A program made the translations under genes and the position numbers. The notes beneath the pieces are model-generated. The model searched no databases, had not been told where the DNA came from, and saw only the letters and a list, made by a program, of their open reading frames with translations. DNA of 64,000 nucleotides, from contig JADJFK010000008.1 in the NCBI GenBank assembly GCA_016708585.1, positions 62,001 to 126,000 on the forward strand. Reading direction: 5' to 3'. This DNA is from Sulfuritalea sp. (GTDB lineage Bacteria > Pseudomonadota > Gammaproteobacteria > Burkholderiales > Rhodocyclaceae). Positions 34,743 through 43,446 of this stretch are shown here, in pieces; the stretch's first letter is position 1, and each line of letters begins with the position of its first letter.

Positions 34743-36689
34743 TCAGGGCACGGGTGCGGTGAACCTGCGCCCCGGATCGCTTTCGCCGACCCAGTTCTGC
34801 TTCCACCAGGCGTCGATCTGGCCGCGCGTCCAGGGCATATGCACCAGCACCCCGTCGAGGATGCTGGCGACTTCCGCGATGCTCTGCGGCCGCGCCGCCG
34901 GATCCTTTTCGACACAGCGTCCGATCAATACGTCGAGCTCCGCCGGTACCGCGAAGGGGGAGCACGCCGAGGCGAGGCGGGGCACGGTATGCAACACCTG
35001 GTAGGTCAGGTCGTGCTCGGTTTCCGTCTCGAACAGGCGCTGGCCGGTGAGCAGGAAAAAGCCGACCGCGCCCAGCGCATAGATGTCGGCCCGCCCGTCG
35101 GCGTCGCCGGGATTGCGGATGCGTTCCGGCGACATGTAGAGCGGCGTGCCGAGGATGCGCATGTGCGCGGTCAGGTCGCGCGTCTGGCTGCCGCCGATTT
35201 GCTTGACCAGGCCGAAATCCAGCACCTTGACGAAGTCGCGCTCGCCGCGGATGTCGCACAGCATGATGTTCTGCGGCTTGATGTCGCGATGCACCAGGCC
35301 GCAGGAATGCGCTTCCCACAACGAGGCGCAGGCCTGGCGCAGGATGAACGCGGTGCGCGCGGGCGGCACCGGCCCGTAGCGCTCGACCAGGTCGGCCAGC
35401 GAGAGGCCCTCCAGGTACTCCATGGCGTAATAAAACTCGCCGCCCGGCCCGCTGCCGTAGTCGTAGATGGTGATGGTGTTGGGGTGGTGCAGCCCGCTGG
35501 TGAGCTGGACTTCGCGCTGGAAGCGGGCGGTCCATTCCTCCGTGGTGCTCTGCGTCTTGAGCACCTTGACCGCCGCCGGGCGCTTGAGCATGCGGTGCTG
35601 CGCCAGATACACGTTGCTGATGGCGCCCTCGCCGATCTGCCGCAGCAGCTTGTACGGGCCCATCTGCCGCGCCCGGCCGTCCCGCCGCAGCATCGCCGCA
35701 AGCGCTTTGGGCGAGAGGAATCCGGACAGCCAGACCGCAAAGATCAGCACCAGGACGACGCCGAAGCCGATCTGCAGGTAAGTCAGCGGCGCATAGGCCT
35801 CGCTCGCCTCGAGTTCGATCGCGACGCCGATGTCATGCTCGCGCAGCCAGCGCCAGGCGCCGATCACGTCGCGTCCGAGGTAGCCCGGATAAGGCTGCAA
35901 CAGCAATCCGGCACCATCCCCGCCGCGCATTGCCACCGCCTCCGCCGCCAGCCGCGTCGGTGTTTCGGCGTCGCCGACCGGCAGGCTCAGCCGCGACGGC
36001 AGCTGGCGCCGGCTCAGTTCCTCGTCATGGCGGCTGGGCGACAGCAGCCAGCCCTCGGCGTCGAAGGCCAGCGCTTCGCCGCTCTCGCCCGGGCGCGCCG
36101 CGCCGAACAGTGCGGCGAAACCCTTGTCTGCCGGCGACCCCAGGGCAATCGCGGCGACCACCTTGCCGTCGCCGGCACGGACCGGCGCCACGACCCAGGC
36201 GCGGCCGATCGTCGGCGCCCCGGCGACCCGGTAGGGACGCACGAAGGCGGACTGGCCCTTGAGCACCGGGGCCAGGTGGGCAAGGAAATCGGGGGTGACC
36301 TTGCCGCCGACCCGATCGGCCTCGCTCGCGGCGAGAATCCGGCCCCGTGGATCGACCACCAGGGTAGCGGTGATGCCGATGCCACCCGCTGCCTCGAGGA
36401 TCTCGCGCACGATGCGCCCGCCCTCGGCCGCTTGGTCGCGGGCACCCGCCAGCCGGACCACGGCACCGCGCAATCCGGGGTCGGCGGCCAGCTGCTCCGC
36501 CTCGTGGCGCCGTTCCGCGATCCACAGCTCCAGCGTGCCGACCTGGGTGTTGAGCAGGGTCCGCAGGCCGGTGCCGCGAATCTCGCGCAGCGAGTCGCCG
36601 ACGCCGCGATAGGCCCACAGGCCGACGCCGAGCAGGGCGACCAGCAACAGCAGCAGGGCGAGGCGGGCGCGGTCGAATCCGGGATTCAT
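34743..36689 (-). CDS. Membrane receptor serine/threonine protein kinase with N-terminal sensor domain
   Basis: In this 648-residue protein, helix 1 (about residues 9-28) and helix 2 (about 308-332) enclose a roughly 280-residue extracytoplasmic region with Cache-like features (VVDPRGRILAASEADRVGG, VAPVRAGDGKVVAAIALG). A Hanks-type kinase follows: glycine loop IGEGAISNVYLA, catalytic Lys in AAVKVLK, HRDIKPQN, LDFGLVK and activation loop GTPLYMSPERI. This order, sensor first and kinase last, is the reverse of PknB. No phosphatase gene is adjacent. ATG 36689 is used because the first helix starts soon after. Substrates unknown. Confidence 0.9.
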   Translation of the reverse strand: MNPGFDRARLALLLLLVALLGVGLWAYRGVGDSLREIRGTGLRTLLNTQVGTLELWIAERRHEAEQLAADPGLRGAVVRLAGARDQAAEGGRIVREILEAAGGIGITATLVVDPRGRILAASEADRVGGKVTPDFLAHLAPVLKGQSAFVRPYRVAGAPTIGRAWVVAPVRAGDGKVVAAIALGSPADKGFAALFGAARPGESGEALAFDAEGWLLSPSRHDEELSRRQLPSRLSLPVGDAETPTRLAAEAVAMRGGDGAGLLLQPYPGYLGRDVIGAWRWLREHDIGVAIELEASEAYAPLTYLQIGFGVVLVLIFAVWLSGFLSPKALAAMLRRDGRARQMGPYKLLRQIGEGAISNVYLAQHRMLKRPAAVKVLKTQSTTEEWTARFQREVQLTSGLHHPNTITIYDYGSGPGGEFYYAMEYLEGLSLADLVERYGPVPPARTAFILRQACASLWEAHSCGLVHRDIKPQNIMLCDIRGERDFVKVLDFGLVKQIGGSQTRDLTAHMRILGTPLYMSPERIRNPGDADGRADIYALGAVGFFLLTGQRLFETETEHDLTYQVLHTVPRLASACSPFAVPAELDVLIGRCVEKDPAARPQSIAEVASILDGVLVHMPWTRGQIDAWWKQNWVGESDPGRRFTAPVP

Positions 36690-36770
36690 GGCTCGGCAGT
36701 GTAGAGCAGTCTGCCCCATGCCGTCGCCTTGGATTCATGATGCGGGATCGCAGCGCGGATTTCTGCGCCG

Positions 36771-37445
36771 CTAGCGTGCGGTCTTCCGCTTCTCCTGCCA
36801 CTTCCCGATCACGGTTCCCGGCATCGAGTGGCCGTTGTTGGCAGCCAGGGATGCCGCGGTCATTCCGTGCTTGTCACGCAACGCGGCATTGGCCTTCCAT
36901 TCCAGCAGCAGTTCGAGCAGGGGAATCTGGTTGGTGGCAGCGGCGAGATGCAAGGGCGTGCGGCCGGTGGCGTCACGGACATTGACGTCGGCTCCGTTCG
37001 CAAGCAGGACTTTTGCCGTTTCCACGCCGCCCATGATCACCGCGGCATGCAGTGGAGCCATGCCATTCGAATCGACGCTGTTTTGCGTTGCGCCCTTGTC
37101 CAGCAGCAGCTTCACCACTTCCGGTCGATCGCAGAATGCAGCGGTGAATAGCGGCGTGCGTTTCAGCGCACCGCTGGCATTGACGTTTGCGCCCTCGTCA
37201 ATCGACCTCCCGGCCCGGCCCGTATCGCCGGCTGCCGCGGCGGAAAACAGCTCGCCGTCGCTCGCGCTCAGTGTCCCCTGAACATCCGCTCGCGGCATCG
37301 CACACGGGCTTCGCCCCTGCTGCGAAGCTGCCGCCGGCGTTGCCGCCGGGTCGGGTTTGCCGCAGGCCGCAAGCAGCCCGACGGCAAGCAAACCCGCAAG
37401 ACCGAGGCCTGGTGACGACAAGAAAAAATTTCCTGGCGCGTTCAT
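36771..37445 (-). CDS. Ankyrin-repeat lipoprotein
   Basis: The 224-residue protein has lipobox LLAAC near residue 28. About four ankyrin repeats follow (RTPLFTAAFCDRPEVVKLLLDKGA, GMAPLHAAVIMGGVETAKVLLANGA, RTPLHLAAATNQIPLLELLL, then a partial one). A basic tail closes it. It is likely anchored to a membrane facing the periplasm and probably binds a protein partner; none can be named. Confidence 0.8.
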   Translation of the reverse strand: MNAPGNFFLSSPGLGLAGLLAVGLLAACGKPDPAATPAAASQQGRSPCAMPRADVQGTLSASDGELFSAAAAGDTGRAGRSIDEGANVNASGALKRTPLFTAAFCDRPEVVKLLLDKGATQNSVDSNGMAPLHAAVIMGGVETAKVLLANGADVNVRDATGRTPLHLAAATNQIPLLELLLEWKANAALRDKHGMTAASLAANNGHSMPGTVIGKWQEKRKTAR

Positions 37446-37451
37446 GCTGGA

Positions 37452-37757
37452 TCAGAAACACTGCAGCATGTGGGTGTCGCAATACAGCCGCTTGAGCCAG
37501 GCCAGCGCGATCCAGAGCCAGAACAACACGCCGAAGGCGACGTAGGGGATGTGCTTGTCGATGATCTGCCGCGGCGTGACCCGGCGCATGGTCTTTACCA
37601 CCGGGCCGGTGACGATCAGGAACAGTTTGTACATGGTGTTGTTGTCGCGGCCCCTGCCCGCCAGCAGGCCCAGCAAGCCCTGCCCCAGCAGAAACAGCAT
37701 CGCGACCTCGACCAGTGCGCGCAGCACGCCGAGGATAAGCAGTTCAGGGTGGCTCAT
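37452..37757 (-). CDS. Small two-helix membrane protein, function unknown
   Basis: The 101-residue protein has hydrophobic segments at about residues 6-32 (ILGVLRALVEVAMLFLLGQGLLGLLAG) and 70-90 (YVAFGVLFWLWIALAWL), with a basic middle (KTMRRVTPRQIIDKH). Conserved-looking but not recognised. Divergent from the TPR gene with about 40 bases between starts. Confidence 0.65.
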   Translation of the reverse strand: MSHPELLILGVLRALVEVAMLFLLGQGLLGLLAGRGRDNNTMYKLFLIVTGPVVKTMRRVTPRQIIDKHIPYVAFGVLFWLWIALAWLKRLYCDTHMLQCF

Positions 37758-37795
37758 GGTATGTTTCGGTCTCCATTTTTTGTCGGGTCAACCCC

Positions 37796-38386
37796 ATGAA
37801 TTACGATCACTGGCGGCATTATGCACGCGGCTGGCTGTTTCATTTCTTCGGTCGCGAAGATACCGCCTTCGAGGCCTACCTGACGGCGTTTCGCATCAAT
37901 CCGCAGGACGTGCAGTCGGCGCGCCACCTGGCGGCGATCGCCGCCAAGCGGAAAAACTACGATGTCGCCATCAAGTGGTTCGAGGCGGCGCTGGCGCTGA
38001 CGCCGGACGACGGCGCCAACTGGTTCAACCTCGGCTATGTCTGCGAACACGCGGGAAAACCGAAGGAAGCCATCGCCGCCTTTGCCGAAGCGGTGCGCCT
38101 GGTGCCGCAGCAGGACATGGCCTGGTACGGCATGGGCCTGGCCCATGCGCGCCTGGGGCAGCACGATGAAGCAGTCAAGGCCCTGGAAAAGGTGATCGAG
38201 CTGCAGCCGATGAGCGGGGCAGGCTTCTACCAGCTGGGCATGGCTTACCATCACGCCAACCGCCCCGATGACGTGACGAAGATCCTCAAGCGCCTGGTCA
38301 CCTTCGAGCCCAAGCGGGCGAAGAAACTGGCGCATGACACCGAGCGTGCGGACCTGATGAAACTCATTCCCGAACTTCCTTTCTGA
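37796..38386 (+). CDS. Tetratricopeptide (TPR) repeat protein
   Basis: The 196-residue protein has three or four TPR units (for example DVAIKWFEAALALTPDDGANWFNLGYV, KEAIAAFAEAVRLVPQQDMAWYGMG, DEAVKALEKVIELQPMSGAGFYQLG). There is no signal peptide, so it is cytoplasmic. A protein-interaction role is expected; the partner is unknown. Confidence 0.8.
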   Translation: MNYDHWRHYARGWLFHFFGREDTAFEAYLTAFRINPQDVQSARHLAAIAAKRKNYDVAIKWFEAALALTPDDGANWFNLGYVCEHAGKPKEAIAAFAEAVRLVPQQDMAWYGMGLAHARLGQHDEAVKALEKVIELQPMSGAGFYQLGMAYHHANRPDDVTKILKRLVTFEPKRAKKLAHDTERADLMKLIPELPF

Positions 38387-38416
38387 TTTTGTACTGTCCG
38401 TAGCCTTATCCCGCAA

Positions 38417-38447
38417 GGGGATACCGTCTCCGCTTCCAGCGGAGACA
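38417..38447 (+). repeat. GGGG(A)TACC-hairpin-ATAAAA unit 1
   Basis: Stem GTCTCCGC (38426-38433) / GCGGAGAC (38439-38446), preceded by GGGGATACC and followed by ATAAAA. A similar unit with a different stem sequence follows within 60 bases. Confidence 0.5.
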
Positions 38448-38448
38448 T

Positions 38449-38474
38449 AAAAGTCGGCGCTGGCGGTACGGCGA
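38449..38474 (+). repeat. Dispersed 26-bp repeat, intergenic copy c
   Basis: AAAAGTCGGCGCTGGCGGTACGGCGA, full consensus match, lying between the two hairpin units; its AAAA is shared with the ATAAAA of unit 1. Confidence 0.85.
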
Positions 38475-38493
38475 AAAACCAGGCACGACCCCC

Positions 38494-38529
38494 AGGGGTA
38501 CCGTCTGGCTCTCCGAGCCAGACATAAAA
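38494..38529 (+). repeat. GGGG(A)TACC-hairpin-ATAAAA unit 2
   Basis: Stem GTCTGGCTC (38503-38511) / GAGCCAGAC (38515-38523), preceded by GGGGTACC and followed by ATAAAAA. Stem bases differ from unit 1 but pairing is kept. Confidence 0.5.
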
Positions 38530-38560
38530 AAACCGGCCCGCGGTTTCCCGGGGGCCGGTT
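38524..38560 (-). terminator. Terminator after the VC_2705-type symporter gene
   Basis: Minus strand AACCGGCCC ... GGGCCGGTTTTTTTATG: a stem followed by a seven-T run. Confidence 0.85.
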
Positions 38561-38610
38561 GAATGAGGGTGGGTATGCTCCCTAGCCCTCCTCCTCCTCC
38601 ATAAGACTTA

Positions 38611-40716
38611 TCAAACGCCCTTGGTGTCGATGTCGCCTTCCAGGTTCGGATAGCGCACATGGTCGACCAGTTCCTGGATTTCCTTGTTCGGCGCCGGGGA
38701 AATCAGGCTGCCGATGATGATGCCCAGGAAACCGGCGGGAATGCCGAAGGTGCCGGCCGAGATCGGGTTGATGTCCCACCACTTCGGCGCATTGACGCCG
38801 AAGAAGGGATAGGTCAGGTACATGTAGTAGGCGCAGATGCCCAGACCCAAGGTCATGCCCAGCACCGCGCCGAGGTAGTTGGCGCGTTTCCAGAACACCC
38901 CGCAGACCAGCGCCGGGAAGAAGCCCGAGGCCGCCAGCGAGAAGGCCGCGCCGACCAGGAACAGGATGTCGCCCGGCTTCAGGCTGGTGACGTAGGCGGC
39001 CAACAGCGCCACCACGAGCAACAGGCCCTTGGACACCGCCAGACGGCGAACCGTCGAGGCGTTCGGGTCGATCATCTTGTAGTACAGGTCGTGCGACATG
39101 GCGTTGGCGATGGTCAGCAGCAGGCCGTCGGCGGTGGACAGCGCGGCAGCCAGACCGCCGGCCGCCACAAGGCCCGAGATCACGTAAGGCAGGCCCGCAA
39201 TTTCCGGGGTTGCCAGCACGATCAGGTCGCCGCCAAGGACGATTTCCGCCAGCTGCACGATGCCGTCCTTGTTGATGTCGGCGATGTTCATCAGCGTCTT
39301 GTCCACCGTGGACCAGTTGCTGACCCAGGCCGGCAGTGCCGAGAAACTCGACCCCACCAGGTTGCTGTACACCTCGTACTTGGCCAGGATGGCCAGGGCC
39401 GGCGCCGTGAAGTAGAGCAGGAAGATGAAGAACAGGCCCCAGAACACCGAAACGCGCGCCTCATGCACCGAAGGCGTGGTGTAGTAGCGCATCAGGATGT
39501 GCGGCAGCGCGGCGGTGCCGATCATCAGGCACGCGATCAGGGCGAGGAAGTTCTTCTTCGCGATGCCGCGGTTCTTCTCGATCTCTTCCGGCGTCTTGCC
39601 ACCGACCGCAAAGGCTTCGGCGTGGGCCTTGACCGGCGCGGCGCGGGCGCCGACACCCTTCTCGGCAGTCCAGGCCTTCTTGGCGGCAGCAGCATCGGCC
39701 GGGAAGTCCTTGACCGACTTCTCCGCGGCTTCGATCGCCTTGGCATCAGGCGCAGCCTCGGCCTTGAGCGCCGCGACCTTGTCCGCCAGTTTCTGCTTCT
39801 CGGCAGCAAGGAAAGCCGGGCCACCTGCTTCCAGGCCTTTCAGCTTGGCATCGGCAGCGGCGGCACGCTCACGGAATATGGCGCGCACCGACTCTTCCTT
39901 GGCGCCCTTGGGCGAGGCCTTGTCGTTGAACTCCTTTTCCAGCGCCGTGATCTTGGGCAGGGCCGAGGTGTAGGCGGAGATCTGCGGAATCGGCACGCCG
40001 GTATGCTTCACCGACAGCCAGACCACCGGGATCATGTAGGCCACGATCAGGATGATGTACTGCGCCACCTGGGTCCACGTCACCGCCTTCATGCCGCCGA
40101 GGAAGGAGCAGACCAGGATGCCGGCCAGACCCACGAACACGCCGACCTGGAACTCGAGGCCGGTGAAGCGCGAGGTGATGATGCCGACGCCGTAGATCTG
40201 CGCGATCACGTAGGTGAAGGAACAGGTGATGGCCGCAATCACGCCGATCAGGCGCGGCAGGTGGCCGCCGAAGCGCGCGCCGAGGAAGTCCGGAATCGTG
40301 AACTGACCGAACTTGCGCAGGTAGGGCGCCAGCAGGATCGCCACCAGGCAGTAGCCGCCGGTCCAGCCCAGCACGAAGGCGAGGCCGTCATAACCGGTCA
40401 GGTACAGGGTGCCGGCCATGCCGATGAAGCTGGCGGCGGACATCCAGTCGGCGCCGGTCGCCATGCCGTTGAACAAGGCAGGCACGCGCCGGCCGGCGAC
40501 GTAGTACTCGCCGACGTCCGCCGTCTTCGACATGAAGCCGATGCCGGCATACAGGGCGATGGTGGCGAACAGGAAGATGTAGCCGAGGATCTTGTTCGGC
40601 ACGCCCATCTGCTCGAGGATGCCGACCAGGATGACGAAGGCAACGAAGCCGCCGGTATAGAAGCTGTAGTAGCGCTTCAGGTTGGCGGCAAATTGGGATT
40701 GGGTAACGGCAGTCAT
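38611..40716 (-). CDS. VC_2705-type sodium:solute symporter (large subunit)
   Basis: The 701-residue SSS-family transporter starts at MTAVTQSQFAANL, where its ATG overlaps the stop of the DUF4212 gene. Family markers are GEYYVAGRRVPALFNGMATGADWMSAASFIGM and GTAALPHILMRYYTTPS. Between two membrane helices it carries a soluble insert of about 120 residues (roughly 265-385), rich in Ala, Lys and Glu and probably coiled coil. The substrate is likely a short organic acid by family, not shown by sequence. Confidence 0.88.
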   Translation of the reverse strand: MTAVTQSQFAANLKRYYSFYTGGFVAFVILVGILEQMGVPNKILGYIFLFATIALYAGIGFMSKTADVGEYYVAGRRVPALFNGMATGADWMSAASFIGMAGTLYLTGYDGLAFVLGWTGGYCLVAILLAPYLRKFGQFTIPDFLGARFGGHLPRLIGVIAAITCSFTYVIAQIYGVGIITSRFTGLEFQVGVFVGLAGILVCSFLGGMKAVTWTQVAQYIILIVAYMIPVVWLSVKHTGVPIPQISAYTSALPKITALEKEFNDKASPKGAKEESVRAIFRERAAAADAKLKGLEAGGPAFLAAEKQKLADKVAALKAEAAPDAKAIEAAEKSVKDFPADAAAAKKAWTAEKGVGARAAPVKAHAEAFAVGGKTPEEIEKNRGIAKKNFLALIACLMIGTAALPHILMRYYTTPSVHEARVSVFWGLFFIFLLYFTAPALAILAKYEVYSNLVGSSFSALPAWVSNWSTVDKTLMNIADINKDGIVQLAEIVLGGDLIVLATPEIAGLPYVISGLVAAGGLAAALSTADGLLLTIANAMSHDLYYKMIDPNASTVRRLAVSKGLLLVVALLAAYVTSLKPGDILFLVGAAFSLAASGFFPALVCGVFWKRANYLGAVLGMTLGLGICAYYMYLTYPFFGVNAPKWWDINPISAGTFGIPAGFLGIIIGSLISPAPNKEIQELVDHVRYPNLEGDIDTKGV

Positions 40717-40979
40717 CAGTCGAGCTCCCCTTCGTGGACACCGTATTCCTTGTCCAGGTTGTTCATGTAGTGGGCGTAATACCAGATGATCGCGACGTAG
40801 ATGATCAGCGAACCCTGTGCCGACATGTAGAAGCCCAACGGACCGATGATGATGATCTCGTTGAGTTCGCGGGCGAACCAGCCCATGACGAACGTGACCA
40901 CGAACCAGAGGACAAGCAATACCGTGCTTATCTTCAGGTTGATGTTCCAGTACTGCTTGTGCTTCTCCGTGAGCTGCAT
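40716..40979 (-). CDS. DUF4212 small symporter subunit
   Basis: The 87-residue protein has two membrane helices (STVLLVLWFVVTFVMGWFA and SLIIYVAIIWYYAHYM) and the family phrase GPLGFYMSAQGSLIIYV. It regularly precedes VC_2705-type symporters, as here with a one-base ATG/TGA overlap. GGAGGAGTGCT precedes the start. Confidence 0.92.
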   Translation of the reverse strand: MQLTEKHKQYWNINLKISTVLLVLWFVVTFVMGWFARELNEIIIIGPLGFYMSAQGSLIIYVAIIWYYAHYMNNLDKEYGVHEGELD

Positions 40980-41158
40980 TTAGCACTCCTCCTTGTGGTG
41001 TCGCGGCGAACCGGAAAAGTCCGCCGTTCCTGAGATGCACCCCGGGCTTCCCCTGTGTTGTGCATCTTCCGTGTTCCCGGAGCAGTACCGCCAGCCTGTC
41101 ACAGCGCCAATTGCCCCAAGATGGACGGCATTGTCTGCCAGCGATCCTGACGCGAAGC

Positions 41159-42712
41159 TTACAGACCTATCGGAAAGTCACTGGCACCGGGTTTGATGGG
41201 CGGTGCAACATTTTCCTTGGGGTCACGGTGCCGGGGAAAACTGACCCGAAACAAGCTGCCCCGGCCGCCGCTGCCTTCCAGCAGATCTATCCTGGCCTGA
41301 TGCAATTCGGCAATCTCGGCGGCGATCGGCAAGCCCAGTCCGCTGCCTTCGGCATCGGTGCCCAGTACCCGATAGAAGCGTTCGAAGATGCTTTCGCGTT
41401 CTTCGACGGGGATGCCGATGCCATCATCCTCGACCTCGATGATGGCGAGACGGTCGGCGCAGGCACGCACCGTGACATGGCCGCCCGAGGGCGTGTACTT
41501 GATGGCGTTGTCCACCAGGTTGGTGAGCAGTTCGCGCAACAGCAGTGGCACGCCGTTGATCATCAGCCGGCAGCCGCATTCCTCGTAGCCGAGGTCGATG
41601 TTCTTCGCCATGGCGCGCACCACCCATTCTTCGGTGACGCCGCGCGCCAGCGCATCCAGATCCAGCGGCACGACCTGGTGCAGTTTTTCATGGCTGGCCT
41701 CGGCGCGGGCCAGGATCAGCAGCTGGTTGATCATGTGCGAAGCGCGGTCGGTGCTTTCGGCGATCAATTGCAGCGCGTTGCGCATCTGCGCCGGATCGGT
41801 CTCCGACAGCGCGATCTCGGTCTGGGTCTTGAGCCCGGTCAGCGGCGTGCGCATCTGGTGCGCGGCCTGGGCGATGAAGCGCTGCTGCGCCTGCAGGTTC
41901 TCTTCCAGGCGCCCCATCATCTGGTTGAAGGCCACCACCAGCGGACGCACCTCTTCCGGCACACGGGTTACCGGTATCGGCGACAAGTCGGACGGACGGC
42001 GCCGGTGGATGCGGTCCTGCAGCAGGCGCAAGGGGGCGATGCCGCGCATCAAGCCCATGTAAACCAGGATCACCGCCAGCGGAATGATGGCGAACTGGGG
42101 CAGCAGGACGCCGGAAATGATGCTGGCCGACAGGGCCTCGCGTTTTTTCAGGGTTTCCGCAACCTGCACCACGACCGGCGGCACGCCCTGTCGTACCGGC
42201 AGGAAGGCGTAGGCAATGCGCACGCTGTCGGCATCGATGCGGCCGTCGCGGAGCAGAACCTTGCCCGCGTCGATCTTGTCCGGCAAGGGTGGCGGCGGAA
42301 TCTCCCGGTCGCCCTGGATGACACGGCTGTTGGGGCCGACCACCTGGTAGTAGAGCGCATCGGTATCGTCGGCGCGCAGCAGGCTGCGGGCCGATGCCGG
42401 CAGGTTCACCGCAACCCGGCCACCCTCGATTTTCACCAGCTGCACGATGGCGGTGACATTGTCGGCCAGATGCTGGTCATAGGGCAGGTTGGCGATGAAA
42501 CCCGCGACGTGATTGGTGGCCGCGATCGAAATCGGCCACAGCAGCAGCAGCGGCGCCAGCATCCAGTCGAGGATTTCGCCGAACAGCGAATTCGGATACT
42601 CGAAATTGACGAAGGGATTGCCGGCCCGGCGTCTTGCCGCAAACGCCGCGAACCTCCCCTTGCCCTGTGCGCCCGGGCTTGCGTCCGGCGGGCCGGGGTC
42701 AGGCTTTGACAT
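41159..42712 (-). CDS. Sensor histidine kinase, TctE/QseC-like
   Basis: The 517-residue kinase has two membrane helices (about residues 50-70 and 180-205) flanking a periplasmic 2CSK_N-like domain. A HAMP-like segment, HisKA box FIAQAAHQMRTPL and HATPase motifs (LVDNAIKYTP, DDGIGIP, GSGLGLPI) follow. ATG 42712 overlaps the response-regulator end by 14 bases. The gene order regulator-kinase-DUF4212-symporter suggests it controls the symporter, as TctDE-like systems do for carboxylate transport. Confidence 0.92.
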   Translation of the reverse strand: MSKPDPGPPDASPGAQGKGRFAAFAARRRAGNPFVNFEYPNSLFGEILDWMLAPLLLLWPISIAATNHVAGFIANLPYDQHLADNVTAIVQLVKIEGGRVAVNLPASARSLLRADDTDALYYQVVGPNSRVIQGDREIPPPPLPDKIDAGKVLLRDGRIDADSVRIAYAFLPVRQGVPPVVVQVAETLKKREALSASIISGVLLPQFAIIPLAVILVYMGLMRGIAPLRLLQDRIHRRRPSDLSPIPVTRVPEEVRPLVVAFNQMMGRLEENLQAQQRFIAQAAHQMRTPLTGLKTQTEIALSETDPAQMRNALQLIAESTDRASHMINQLLILARAEASHEKLHQVVPLDLDALARGVTEEWVVRAMAKNIDLGYEECGCRLMINGVPLLLRELLTNLVDNAIKYTPSGGHVTVRACADRLAIIEVEDDGIGIPVEERESIFERFYRVLGTDAEGSGLGLPIAAEIAELHQARIDLLEGSGGRGSLFRVSFPRHRDPKENVAPPIKPGASDFPIGL

Positions 42713-43385
42713 CTGCCGGATCTGCGGGCTTCTCGAGGCAATAGCCGAGCCCGCGCACGGTCGTGATGCGCGCACCGCCGGGTTCCAGCTTCTTGCGCAG
42801 ACGATGGATATACACCTCGATCGCGTTGTTGCTGACTTCCTCGCCCCAGCTGCACAACTGGTCTACCAGCTGATCCTTGCCGACCAGGCGCCCGGCGCGC
42901 AGCAGCAGGATTTCGAGCAGCCCGAGTTCGCGCGCCGAAAGCTCGACGATTTCACCGTTCAGGCGCGCAATGCGTTCGGACTGGTCGTAGGACAGGGCGC
43001 CGACCTCGATCCGGGTCGGATTGCCGGTGCCGCGCCGCGTCAGCGCGCGCGCCCTGGCGAACAGTTCGGGCAGGGCGAAAGGCTTGGTCAGGTAATCGTC
43101 GGCGCCGGCATCCAGCCCGCGCACCCGGTCCTCGACGCCATCCTGCGCCGTCAGCACCAGCACCGGCATGGTCACTTTGCGGCCGCGCAAGCGCTTGAGC
43201 ACGTCGATGCCCGACAGGCGCGGCAGGCCGAGATCGAGTATCAGCAGGTCGTAGGGCTGGGAGAGCAGCGCCGTGTCCGCGTCGGCGCCGTTATTGACGT
43301 GATCGACGCCGTATCCGGCTTTGCGCAGGGCGGCGATCAGGCCCTGGGAAATGATGCGGTCATCTTCTGCCAGCAGTATTCTCAT
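42699..43385 (-). CDS. OmpR-family response regulator, TctD/QseB-like
   Basis: The 228-residue regulator has a receiver domain with acidic pocket EDD (residues 7-9), phosphorylated Asp in LLILDLGLP (about 51) and Lys in LTKPF (about 101). A winged-helix DNA-binding domain follows (NAIEVYIHRLRKKL, TVRGLGYCL). It is the first gene of its unit with the kinase. Confidence 0.94.
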   Translation of the reverse strand: MRILLAEDDRIISQGLIAALRKAGYGVDHVNNGADADTALLSQPYDLLILDLGLPRLSGIDVLKRLRGRKVTMPVLVLTAQDGVEDRVRGLDAGADDYLTKPFALPELFARARALTRRGTGNPTRIEVGALSYDQSERIARLNGEIVELSARELGLLEILLLRAGRLVGKDQLVDQLCSWGEEVSNNAIEVYIHRLRKKLEPGGARITTVRGLGYCLEKPADPADVKA

Positions 43386-43446
43386 GGGGGTACTCGCCTG
43401 GTGGGACTCCGGGCGATTCCCGGATCGTCTGCAAGCTTGCCACAGA

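Noticed and set aside
43261..43290. A repeat-like stretch in the response regulator gene (GCGCCGTGTCCGCGTCGGCGCC)
   Set aside because: Spacing and ending do not match the consensus; the protein reads a normal receiver-domain loop.
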